Made by a program: the position numbers and the translations under genes. Shown piece by piece: positions 1 to 9,750 of a DNA stretch of 41,493 nt; position 1 is the first letter of the stretch, and every line of letters starts with the position of its first letter. The notes under the pieces are model-generated. The model did no database searches, was not told the origin of the DNA, and saw nothing but the letters and a program-made list of their open reading frames with translations. Source of the DNA: CAXSDR01 sp964236445 (GTDB lineage: Bacteria > Actinomycetota > Actinomycetes > Motilibacterales > Motilibacteraceae); NCBI GenBank assembly GCA_964236445.1, contig CAXSDR010000022.1, positions 1 through 41,493 on the forward strand, read 5' to 3'.

Positions 1-1575
1 CTCGCGGGCACGCAGCCGGATCTGTATCGCTGCTTCATGGACCGCACCTGGCGGGCTATGGCGCCGGCAGGGGTTGTGGGGTTGATTCATCCGGAGTCGC
101 ACTTCACGGAGGCGCGGGCTGGGGGGTTGCGGCGGGAGACCTACCGGCGACTGCGGCGGCATTGGAATTTTCGGAACGCGCTGGGGCTTTTTGAGGACAT
201 TGGCGGAACCATCAATTTCGGTGTTCAGGTGTATGGCAGACCAGGACCGGTGTCGTTCCTGCATGGCGCGTCCATGTATCGACCTGAGACCGTCGCACGT
301 TCTCTAATGCACGATGGCACGGGCGAGGAGCCTGGCATCAAGGACGATGCGGACAACTGGGACGTACGTCCACATCAGGCTCGCATCCTTCATGTGACGG
401 AAGAAGTCCTCACAGTCTGGGCACAGCTCATTGACGAGCCAGGTACGCCGGCCCCTGAAGGCAGAATGTTGCTTCCAGTGACCCTCGCGAGCCAGGCTGC
501 GCTCGCGAAGATGTCGGACGCTGAACGGCTATCGGGAACTCCGTTTTCCTGGACGGCAGGCTGGCACGAGTCAGCAGATCGAGCGGCGGGCTTCTTCACT
601 TTGCTTTCGGCTGTTCCGGAAGCCTGGACCGAGGTCATCCTGCAGGGCCCGCACCTCAGTGTGGCGACACCGCTGGCGAAACAGTCGAACCCGACAATGA
701 AGAGCAAAGGAGACTACACGGCCTGGGATCTGGAGACGCTGCCGGAGGGGGCGATACCGCGTACGAACTATCAGCGGGCGAAGTCGGAGGAGGCGTACCT
801 CGCTGGTTATCCGCGCTGGAACGGCACTCCGTCCAACCAGTTCTTCCGGCTTGCGTGGCGTCGGATGGCTGACTCGTCGACCGTGCGCACGCTGCACGCT
901 GCACTGTTTCCGCCTGGTCCAACTTTCGTCGGCACCGTACTAAGCCTTGGCGACATCCCCTCGCTGGACCTCGCTGTCGCGGCCGGCATGTGGGCCTCGC
1001 TGCCCGTCGACTTCTTCGTGAAGGCCGCCGGGGTGTCGGAACTCAAGACGAACGTCACCACCCGCTTCCCCCACCCCCGCGACCACGCCCTCGTCCCCGA
1101 GCTCGTCCTCCGGGCCCTTCGCCTCAACTGCCTCACGTCGGCCTACGCACCGCTGTGGACCGAGCTCTTCGATCCCGCCTGGCAGTCCGACACCTGGACT
1201 CGCGAGCTGCCTGCCGTACCACTGGGCGAAGTCAAAGCGGAGTGGACCATGGCTACCCCGCTGCGCCGCGATGCCGAACGCCGACAAGCACTGGTGGAGA
1301 TCGATGCGCTCGCGGCGGTCATGCTCGGCATCACCGCCGAGGAGCTGTGCGCGATCTATCGCACCCAGTTCGGGGTGCTGCGCAAGTATGAGCGGGTCAT
1401 GCAGATGGATGCCAACGGCCGCCAAGTGTCCAAGGACGTGCTCAAGGACATCGCAACCCGCGGGGACCGCGCCGACCTGGCCCACTTCGTACACCCCTTC
1501 ACCGCTGTCGACCGCGAGGCAGAGATGACGGTCGCGCACGCGGAGTTCTCCCGTCGGTGGGCGTCGCGCGCTTGA
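1..1575 (+). CDS. Eco57I-type adenine-specific DNA methyltransferase, C-terminal part (cut by window start)
   Basis: The reading frame is open from base 1 (no start seen) and ends with TGA at 1573-1575. The first visible residues read GTQPDLYRCFMDRTW. They are followed by GLIHPESHF and a stretch around NFRNALGLFEDIGGTINFGVQVYG. This is how the region after the NPPY motif looks in Eco57I/N6-adenine methylases of large restriction-like systems. The SAM-binding and NPPY motifs must lie upstream of the window. The last 100 residues (LGITAEELCAIYRTQFGVLRKYE, then DANGRQV) are probably part of the DNA-recognition tail. The predicted role is N6-adenine methylation that marks self DNA for the helicase/nuclease downstream. 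A 60-nt gap separates it from the next gene. The family call is from memory of sequence style, and the exact subfamily is uncertain. Confidence 0.75.
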   Translation, partial: LAGTQPDLYRCFMDRTWRAMAPAGVVGLIHPESHFTEARAGGLRRETYRRLRRHWNFRNALGLFEDIGGTINFGVQVYGRPGPVSFLHGASMYRPETVARSLMHDGTGEEPGIKDDADNWDVRPHQARILHVTEEVLTVWAQLIDEPGTPAPEGRMLLPVTLASQAALAKMSDAERLSGTPFSWTAGWHESADRAAGFFTLLSAVPEAWTEVILQGPHLSVATPLAKQSNPTMKSKGDYTAWDLETLPEGAIPRTNYQRAKSEEAYLAGYPRWNGTPSNQFFRLAWRRMADSSTVRTLHAALFPPGPTFVGTVLSLGDIPSLDLAVAAGMWASLPVDFFVKAAGVSELKTNVTTRFPHPRDHALVPELVLRALRLNCLTSAYAPLWTELFDPAWQSDTWTRELPAVPLGEVKAEWTMATPLRRDAERRQALVEIDALAAVMLGITAEELCAIYRTQFGVLRKYERVMQMDANGRQVSKDVLKDIATRGDRADLAHFVHPFTAVDREAEMTVAHAEFSRRWASRA

Positions 1576-1635
1576 CCGCCAGACTGTCGGTGCTCACGCA
1601 TAGTGTTCGTCTGTCGTCGCTGGAAGGGGGAAGCC

Positions 1636-4600
1636 ATGTTGCCGTCGCTGGTCGCCGAGGAGCTGCGGTCGTCGCTGACGAGCTTCCTGGGCACGACGTT
1701 CGCCTTGGCCGATGACGACGTGCGTGGCGAGCTGGAGCGGTTCATCGCCGACGAGGTGAACGGCGTGTTCCGCGGCCCCTATGTGCGGCTGCGGCTGCCG
1801 TTCCGACCCGCCGCCGACGGTTGGCGCGACTCGCTGGAGTTCGTCCCTCGCGGCTTCGTGCCCTATCGGCACCAGGCGCAGGCGTGGCAGCGGCTGTCCT
1901 CACTGACCCGTGCGCCGCAGCCGACCTTGGTGACCACAGGCACCGGGTCAGGCAAGACCGAGAGCTTCCTGGTCCCGCTGCTCGACCACTGCCAGCGTCA
2001 TCGGGGCACCCGGGGCATCAAGGCGCTGGTGCTCTATCCGATGAATGCCCTCGCCAACGACCAGGCCGGGCGCATCGCGGCGATGGTCCGCGACCATCCG
2101 GGTGAGCTGGACGTGCGGGTGGGGCTCTACACCGGTGACTCGGGCGAAGCGGCTGCGGCGACGGGGGCCGGCATCATCGGCGACCGGCACGAGCTGCGCC
2201 GTCATCCACCCGACATCCTGCTCACGAACTACAAGATGCTCGACATGCTGCTGCTGCGCAGCGAGGATCGTGGGCTTTTCCACGGCGCGGGCGACACCCT
2301 GCGCTATCTCGTGCTCGACGAGTTCCACACCTATGACGGCGCGCAGGGCACCGATGTGGCGATGTTGCTGCGCCGGCTGGGCATGGCGCTCGGCACNNNN
2401 NNNNNNNNNNNNNNNNNNNNNNNNNNNNNNNNNNNNNNNNNNNNNNNNNNNNNNNNNNNNNNNNNNNNNNNNNNNNNNNNNNNNNNNNNNNNNNNNCCTT
2501 CACCCGGGCGCTGCTCGACCTGACCAGCCAGTCGCAGTCGCTGAGCGACGTGGCAGCGCGCGTTGAGCAGGGCTGGGCTGCGCAGCCCGCTCAGGCGCGC
2601 ACGGCTGTGTCGGCCTATCTGGCACTGCTCAGCGAGGCACGAAACGACGCCGGGCGACCCTTGCTCGGTGTCGACGTGCAGCTGTGGCTGCGCGAGGTGC
2701 GCCGCCTCACGCGCCGGCTCGATGTGGCACCCCGGTTCCTGTGGCAGGACGCCGGTGCGGCCGACGCCGGGCAGGCCCTGGCGGCGCTCTACTGCCGGCA
2801 CTGCGGACGCTCGGGCTGGGGTGTGACGGCCAAGGCGGCGGCCGGGCATGACATCGCGCCGCAGGTCGTGTGGCGCGCCTCCTTCACCGACAGCGAAGCG
2901 CGCCGAGCGTGGATGTTCGCGCCGGGCGAGGGTGCCGCCGACGACCCGCGGGTGCAGTGGGCCGACAGCGACACCGGTGAGCTGTCCACCAAGCGCTCCC
3001 CTCAGCACAGCGAAGTCCCCGTCATCGTCACCCCCGACAAGGAAGCCGGCGCCAAGGACCGCTGCCCGCTGTGCGGGCTCGACGACGGCATCCGCTTCCT
3101 CGGCTCGAGTGTGGCGACGTTGGCCTCCGCCGCCTTGGGCCACGTCTTCGCCAGCCCCGACGTCGAGCCGGCCCAGAAGAAGACGCTGGTCTTCACCGAC
3201 AGCGTGCAGGATGCCTCGCACCGTGCGGCTTTCATCGAGTCACGCGCCTATGCGCTCAACCGGCGCTCGCTGCTGCTTCGCGCGATCGGGGAGGACGGCT
3301 GCACGCTCGACGACGTCGGCACGTCCGTCGTGGACGACGCCGGTTCGGCAGCAGAGCGTTTCGCGGTGCTGCCGCCCGACCTCAAGGATCACGCCTCGTT
3401 CCGCCGCTATTGGCACGATGAGCGCCCGGACACCAAGACACGCGAACGTGTCGTGAGACTGATGGACTTCGGCGCCTCGCTGGAGTTCGGGTTGTCCTCG
3501 CGAGTCGGTCGCACCCTGGAGCTGACCGGGGCGGCCACGGCCGAGGTCGTGGTCGAGTCGCTCGCTGACGTCGTGGCGCATGCGCTGACCGTCGTCGACT
3601 CCTTCGACGTCCAGCTGGCGCTGAGCGATGCGGCTGTCGCCGGCACGACGGCGTGGGCGCGTGGCGTGCTCGAACGCATCCGCGCGCAGGGCGGCATCGA
3701 CCATCCGTGGTTGACGAAGTTCCTTCGCTCGGGCGGCGACCGCTACAGCATCTGGGGCGGGCGTCCGCGTCGAGAAGGCATGCCCGCCTTCCCCGCCGGC
3801 CGATCCGCGCCGAGCTTTCCGACCACAGCAAGGGCGTCGGAGGCGTTCGACACGATCACCGGTGCGAAGGGGTGGTATGCGCTATGGACCGCACGCGCCC
3901 TCGGTGTGCCGAGCGTCGACGCGAGCAGATATGTGCGCGCCCTGCTCGACGCCTTCGCCGCCGCGGGAGTGCTGCACGCGGTGCAGGGTGACAACGACGT
4001 ACGCGTGTGGTGCCTCCCGCCGGCGCGCCTGCGGCTTGAGCGCACGACGGGCTCCCGGCCACCGGCCCTTCGCTGCACGGTGTGCTCGACCGTCGTCCCG
4101 GCCGCGACCGTGATCCTCGCCGAGCTGGCGTCGGCACCGTGCATGAGGATCAGCTGTCCCGGCCGCTACGACGTCGTCGAGCTCGAGGCTGACTACTACC
4201 GCGAGCTCTATCGCGCCGGTCAGGTGCGGCGCATCGTCGCTCGCGAGCACACCTCGCTGCTGCGGCCAGAGGTGCGCGTCGCGCTCGAGAAGCAGTTCAA
4301 GCAGTCGGCCCAGCAGGCGAGCGACCCCAACGTGCTCACCTGCACGCCGACGCTCGAGCTCGGCATCGACATCGGCGACCTGTCGATGGTGGCCCTCACG
4401 TCCCTGCCTCGGTCCACCGCGTCCTATCTGCAGCGGGTCGGGCGGGCGGGCCGGCTGACCGGCAGCTCGCTCGTGCTGTCGCTGCTGCCGGCCCGGCCGT
4501 TGGAGCTGCAGCGCCTCGTCGACCCGTTGACCATGATCGCCGGCGACGTCGTGCCGCCCGCCTGCTATCTCGACGCCGTCGAGATCCTGCGACGGCAATA

Positions 4601-7505
4601 TCTCGCGTCACTGGTCGATCGACGTGCCCGCAGCGAACAGGCGCGTCCCATGCGCACCGCGGTCGAGGTCTTCTCCGAGGGTCTCACCGCGACCAGCTGG
4701 CTCGGTGTGCTCGTGGCCGACGCACGCGTCCATGCCGAGACCTATGTCACCGAGTTCCTTGCCGGGTTCGGATCGCTGGTCAGTGACGAGACGGCCGCCG
4801 AGCTTCGGGTGTGGGCCGGCGCCGTCGGTGATCCTGTCGTGCCCGAGTTCGAGCGAGCCATCGAGCAGGCGTGCACGAGCTGGGGCGACGAGCTCGCCGA
4901 TCTGCAGCAGCGCCGGGCCGCCTTGGCCGCGGAGATCGCGCTCATGGACGACGCGCCCTCACTCGACGATACGCAGGAGCGAGACCTCAAGAGAGTGAAG
5001 GGCGAGGCTCGGGCGATGGGCAGACTGCTCTCGGAGCGCCGGTCCGAATACTGGATCAAGGCGCTCGAAGACCTGAGCCTGCTGCCCAACTATGCGCTGC
5101 TCGATGACAAGACCCGCCTGGACGTCACATTGTGGTGGACCGACGAGGAGACCGGTGCTGCCGAGCAGAGCGACGACACCTACGTCCGCGGCAGCCGCAC
5201 GGCGCTGCATGAGCTGGCGCCCGGTGCCACGTTCTATGTGGGCGGGGTGTCGGTCGAGATCGACGGTCTGGATCTCGGCAGCAGCCGCAATCCCGCCACC
5301 GAGTGGCGGCGGTTCTGTCCATCATGCGGCTGGTCTGACACCGCTGACGTCGCGATCGTGGCATGCCCGCGCTGCCAGGACCCTGCGGCCGCAGACACCG
5401 GGCAGGTGCTGAAGGTGCTGCCGTTCCGCAAGGCATCGGCCTATGCCTCGCGCGAGGCCGCGCAGCGCGACGACGATCTCGATGAGCGGCGCAGAACCCA
5501 GTTCACGATCGTGACGACGGTCGATGCCGACCCGGCGGCAGTGCGCTCGGCCTGGGGCCTGCAGAACTACCAGTTCGGCGCCGAGGTGCTGTTCCGTGCC
5601 GACATCCGCTGGATCAACCTCGGTCCGTCCTCACGCCGCGGGGCGGTCTCACGCATCGCGGGAAGCGACTTCACCGCTGCTCACTTCGAGTCCTGCATCT
5701 CGTGCGGGGTGGTCTGGACAGCGCAGCGTGGCGTGCACAGCGCGACTGAAGCGCGCCACCGTGGCTGGTGCGGGCAGCGTCGAGTCGCCCGCCCCGACGG
5801 GTGGACCAAGGTCGTGCTCAGCCACCACCTGCGAACCCAGGCCGTACGCCTGCTCGTCCCGCCCGTGGTGTGGGTCGACGACACGCTGCTGACTTCGTTC
5901 CGCGCCGCCCTGCTGTTGGGGTTGCGCGAGGTGCTCGGTGGTGATCCCGACCACCTCGACGTCATCAGCGCAGTCGACCCTGCGCCGGGCTCGATCGATC
6001 GCCGCGCGATGGTCATTCACGACAAGGTCGCCGGCGGCACGGGATACCTGGCCAGGTTCGCCGATCCGGAGCAGGTGCGTGCGCTGCTGCAGCGCGCACT
6101 CGATGTCGTGGCCTCGTGCCCGTGCCGCGACGATCCCGTTGCCGCGTGTCACCGCTGCCTGCTGCCCTATGTCCCCTCGGCCGACGCGTCCTTCGCGCGT
6201 CGCGACCGCGCCGCGGAGCTGCTTGCGGAGATTCTCCACGACTGGTCGCCTGAGCCGATCGAGTTCCTGGGCTCGATCGTCGTCGAAGCTCACGACACTC
6301 CGATCGAGCGCAGATTCCGCCAGCAGATCATTCGGTGGGCCAAGGCGCGAGGCGCAACGGTCAGCGCGCATGCAAGCGGCGTGGGTGATCGCGTGGACCT
6401 GCTGTTCCCCGCTGCGTCGGGAGGTCAGCGGTGGCGGGCCGAGCCGCAGTTCAGCTATGGGTTCGTGCGACCCGACTTCGTGTTCTCTGTGCCCGATCCG
6501 GAGATCGCCGACGTCGCGGTTTTCTGCGACGGAGTGAAGTTCCACGCCAGCGCCGAGCACAACCGCATCGCCGACGATGGCATCAAGCGTCAGGAGCTGC
6601 GCGAGCAGGGCGTGGTGGTTTTTGCGGTGACGCATGCTGATCTCGATGCCTTCGACTGTGTCCTCGACGCAAAGCCGATGCCGGCACCGGCATGGGCCGG
6701 CTCCGGCGTCGATGACACCGCTCGCGGCTTCGGCATGCAGCTGTGTGGTCCAGGCGACGTCTCTGTCGCTGCTGTCCTGACCGATCCGATGTCATTGTTG
6801 ACCAGTTTCTTGTTGCGTTCAGGCCCCGCTGAGTGGAGCTCCGCCGCTCGTAGCGTCGCCCTTGCCTTTGCGTCGAGTCTGGCGCCGTCGGTGATCACCT
6901 CGACTTCCGAGGCTCTGCCCGCCTTGGTTCGCTCGCGGATGAGCGGGGAGCAGCTCGCGACGCCCGTCGGCAGCGACCAGCTCTTCTTCGGGGAGACTCC
7001 CGGCGGGTCCTCGGTGGGGCTTCACGTTGCGGCGACCACGGACGTACGCGCAATTCTGGCTATCGATGATCGCGACGAGGTTCTGGGCACGGACGCGCAT
7101 GTCCGCGCCTGGCGCGACTGGCTCGCCTTGGGCAACGTGCTGCAGTTCCTCGGTTCCGGGAGCGTGCAGGTCACCACCCTCAGCTGCTTGCCCACCGACC
7201 CGAGCGCACCGGCGCCGGCGCACATTCCGTCGGTGTGGCAGGAGATCGTTGCCGCCTTCGACGGCGAGGTCGCGCAGATGCTGCTGCGCATTGCGCCGAC
7301 GGGCGTCGGTGTCCCGGAAGCCGGCCTCGAGGTGGCAGATGGTGAATACACCATCGATCTGGCATGGCACGGGCCTCGAGTCGCCGTCGTGGTAGAGATC
7401 GACCACGAGCGTGACGACTGGCTCACAGCACACCAGTGGACGGTGGTCTCGGCGAATGAGGTCGCAGTTCGCGCGGCGCTCGGCCTTCCGGAGATGAGCG
7501 GCTGA
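1636..7505 (+). CDS. Large DUF1998-type SF2 helicase with C-terminal Vsr-like nuclease domain (interrupted by assembly gap)
   Basis: I chose the ATG at 1636 because GGAAGGGGGA sits just upstream. The frame runs into the N gap, and the other side is open from 2499 to TGA 7503-7505 in a different phase. I read this as one gene with a gap of unknown true length. Visible helicase motifs are Walker A TGTGSGKT, motif II as DEFH (near 2320), LVFTDSVQDASHR (near 3188), TPTLELGIDIGDL (near 4345) and QRVGRAGR (near 4433). Cysteine pairs (YCRHCG 2790, CPLCG 3063, CPSC/CPRC 5317-5380, CPCRD/CHRC 6117-6160) fit zinc clusters of a DUF1998/MZB region. From about 6260 to 6660 there is a Vsr/PD-(D/E)XK-like fold, with VRPDF, VFCDGVKFH and a later KRQELREQG. 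About 280 further residues are unassigned. DruE and DrmA/B are the nearest known relatives by layout. The likely role is DNA translocation and cleavage in phage or foreign-DNA defence. Confidence 0.8.
2397..2496. other. Assembly gap of 100 N inside the helicase gene
   Basis: There are exactly 100 N, a common placeholder for a gap of unknown length. The left flank ends about 30 residues after the DEFH motif and the right flank starts at FTRALLDLTSQ. The helicase motif III region (usually SAT/TAT) is not seen on either side. In related helicases this stretch is usually well over 33 residues, so the real missing piece is probably longer than 100 bases. That length estimate is inference. Confidence 0.97.
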
Positions 7506-9604
7506 TGCCTGTCGTGATCGCGAAGCAATATCAGAAAGACCTGCAGGTCGACGGATCGATGAAGTCGCGCGCATGGGACTTCATGATGAAGCTCAACAGC
7601 GACCCCGATGGCGGCGGCCTCGATCTCAAGATGCCGCAAACCGCGGCTGACCGTCGGGTCCGCACCGCCCGGGTCGACCAGAACTTCCGCGCGGTGCTGT
7701 TCGTCCTGCCGCCGGACACCTACGTCATGGCTGCGATCAAGCCGCATGACGAGGCCTACGCCTATGCCGCTTCGGTGTCGCTCAACGTCAACGCCGCGAA
7801 CGGCGCGATGGAGCTCATCGCCGAGGACACCATCCAGCGCACCGTTCAGCAGTTCCGGGCGAAGGCCCGGCCCGTCGAGCTGTCGCAAGTGCTGCCGTTC
7901 GCCGTGACGGAACTCGTCGAGATCGGCATACGCCCAGACGTGGCCGAGCAAGCAGTCCGCCTGACGAGCGAGGACGAGCTCATCGCCCTCGTCGAGGGCC
8001 TTCCCGAATGGCAACAGCAGGCGCTTCTGGACCTGGCCACGGGCAAGAGCCTCGACGAGGTGCGCGTGGCTTATGAGGTCGGCGTTGCACCGAGTGACGA
8101 TCCCGAGAAATCGCTCCTTCGTGCCGTCACGCGCATGGAGTTCGTCACCATCGAGGACAACGAAGAGCTGCGCCGCATGGTCGAGGGCGACTTCGAGGAG
8201 TGGCGTACCTTCCTGCATCCGCAGCAGCGCACGCTGGCCGATCGCCCCGTCTACAACGGGCCGTTCCGCCTCGCGGGAGGTGCTGGCACGGGCAAGACGG
8301 TCGTCGCGCTGCACCGAGCCGTCTTCCTCGCCAAGCAACCGGGCAAGCGGGTGCTGCTGTGCACCTTCAACCGGACACTCGCCGCCAGCCTCGAGTCAGC
8401 ACTGCGCCGGCTGGCTTCAGCAGAGGTCGTCGCGCGCATCGACGTCCTCGGCGTCGACCAGCTCGTCAGCAGGGTCGCCAATGACTGCGGCACCGGCGTG
8501 GCTCGGCCCATCGAGTCGAAGACGCAGGAGCGGCTGTGGACAGCAGCCGTCGCGGCAGTCGACCCCACCGCAGAGCTGCGGGGAATCTTGACGGTCGAGT
8601 TCCTGTCGGCCGAGTTGAGGTCCGTGATGCTGGCGATGCCGGCGCTCACGAAGGACAACTACCTCGCCGCGAAGCGCCCCGGCAGAACCGTGCGACTGAA
8701 CCGGCTGCAACGCGGAGTTGTGTGGCGGATCTACGAAGAGTTCCAGCGAGCCTTGGTCGCAGAGCGTGCCACGACGTTCGAACTGTTGGCCTCACACACG
8801 GCCGAGGTCGCCGAGCCACGATATGACAGCGTCGTTGTGGACGAGGGTCAGGATTTGCACGCCGCACACTGGCGTTTCCTGCGTGCGCTCGTGACACCTG
8901 GGCCGAATGACATGTTCATCTGCGAGGACGCTCATCAACGCATCTACGGCGAACGCGTGGTGCTCAGCCGCTTCGGCATCGAGACGAGAGGGCGATCGCG
9001 CAGGCTCACCCTGAACTATCGATCCTCACGGCAGAACCTGCGGTTTGCCCTCGGTGTTCTCGCAGACGTCGACATCGTCGACTCCGACGGCGAGCTCGAA
9101 ACGGTCAGCGGCTACCGGGCGGCCTTCGACGGTCCGGCGCCGACACTGCGAGGCTTTCCATCGTCGCTGGCCGAGGAGCGCGATCTGGCGGCCGTGGTGC
9201 AAGCTTGGCTCGATGGCGGCGTGGCACCCGGCACCGTCGGCATTCTCGTCCGTCGGCAAGTCGACCGCGAGCGCGCCCGTTCCGCACTTCAGGCCATGAG
9301 CATCCCCGTGGAGGTGCTCAGCTCCTCGAGCCAGTCAGGTCGGGCTGCTGTCGTGGTTGCGACCATGCACCGGGCGAAGGGCATGGAGTTCTCCCGAGTG
9401 GTGGTCTTCGGTGCCGACGCCGACGCGTTGCCTCTCCGCTATCTCGTGGAGTCCGCCACACCCACGGACCAGCCAGCGGTCATGGACAAGGAGCGGTTGC
9501 TGCTCTACGTCGCCTGCAGTCGCGCGAGGGACGAGCTGGTCGTCACGTGGACGGGGACAGCCAGCCCCTTCCTGAACGTCGGACATGCGGGTGAGAGCAG
9601 ATGA
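7505..9604 (+). CDS. UvrD/REP-like SF1 helicase with ParE/RelE-like N-terminal domain
   Basis: The protein has 699 residues. Its ATG at 7505 shares one base with the stop of the preceding helicase, so translation is probably coupled. Residues 1-100 resemble a ParE/RelE toxin fold (KQYQKDLQ, DRRVRTARVDQNFRAVLF, then a short MAAIKPHDEAY strand). Helicase motifs follow: Walker A GGAGTGKT at 258-265, VVDEGQDL near 444-451, LTLNYRSS as motif III/IV, VATMHRAKGMEF as motif V and LLYVACSRARDELV as motif VI. Residues 100-250 are helical and unassigned. Members of this helicase group act as 3'-5' translocases; in this setting the protein probably works with the methylase and the DUF1998 helicase-nuclease. 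The toxin-like domain is more likely a regulatory or nucleic-acid-binding module than a free toxin, because no antitoxin gene sits next to it. The stop overlaps the next start as ATGA. Confidence 0.85.
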   Translation: MPVVIAKQYQKDLQVDGSMKSRAWDFMMKLNSDPDGGGLDLKMPQTAADRRVRTARVDQNFRAVLFVLPPDTYVMAAIKPHDEAYAYAASVSLNVNAANGAMELIAEDTIQRTVQQFRAKARPVELSQVLPFAVTELVEIGIRPDVAEQAVRLTSEDELIALVEGLPEWQQQALLDLATGKSLDEVRVAYEVGVAPSDDPEKSLLRAVTRMEFVTIEDNEELRRMVEGDFEEWRTFLHPQQRTLADRPVYNGPFRLAGGAGTGKTVVALHRAVFLAKQPGKRVLLCTFNRTLAASLESALRRLASAEVVARIDVLGVDQLVSRVANDCGTGVARPIESKTQERLWTAAVAAVDPTAELRGILTVEFLSAELRSVMLAMPALTKDNYLAAKRPGRTVRLNRLQRGVVWRIYEEFQRALVAERATTFELLASHTAEVAEPRYDSVVVDEGQDLHAAHWRFLRALVTPGPNDMFICEDAHQRIYGERVVLSRFGIETRGRSRRLTLNYRSSRQNLRFALGVLADVDIVDSDGELETVSGYRAAFDGPAPTLRGFPSSLAEERDLAAVVQAWLDGGVAPGTVGILVRRQVDRERARSALQAMSIPVEVLSSSSQSGRAAVVVATMHRAKGMEFSRVVVFGADADALPLRYLVESATPTDQPAVMDKERLLLYVACSRARDELVVTWTGTASPFLNVGHAGESR

Positions 9605-9750
9605 CAGAGCAGGACATCGTCTCGTCGTCGACTGGCGTGAGATGGACGGAGATCTCCGGATTTCCCATCGTGGGCGACGACGTCGAGGCCGCCCTCGCTG
9701 CGGCCATGGTCGAGTCCACGCGCGCAACCTCGGATGACGTGAACTCATGA
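9601..9750 (+). CDS. 49-residue microprotein bridging the helicase and jetA
   Basis: The ATG at 9601 overlaps the stop of the UvrD-like helicase (ATGA, 9601-9604). Its own TGA at 9748-9750 overlaps the jetA ATG (ATGA, 9747-9750). Four-base overlaps at both ends argue strongly that it is translated. The product is small and acidic. It starts MTEQDIVSSS, has a central RWTEISGFPIVGDDVEAAL segment and an Ala-rich helix after it, with no signal peptide or membrane segment. I do not recognise a family. It could be a regulator or adaptor of either defence module, or only a coupling ORF that carries ribosomes into jetA. Confidence 0.7.
   Translation: MTEQDIVSSSTGVRWTEISGFPIVGDDVEAALAAAMVESTRATSDDVNS

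Noticed and set aside
7505..7810. A free toxin-antitoxin pair at the start of the UvrD-like gene
   Set aside because: The toxin-like sequence runs on without a stop into the helicase and no antitoxin-like ORF is next to it.
1..9604. Assignment as a standard BREX or DISARM system
   Set aside because: No PglZ or BrxC was seen, and no PLD protein or separate DUF1998 gene. Upstream genes are outside the window, so I left the system unnamed.
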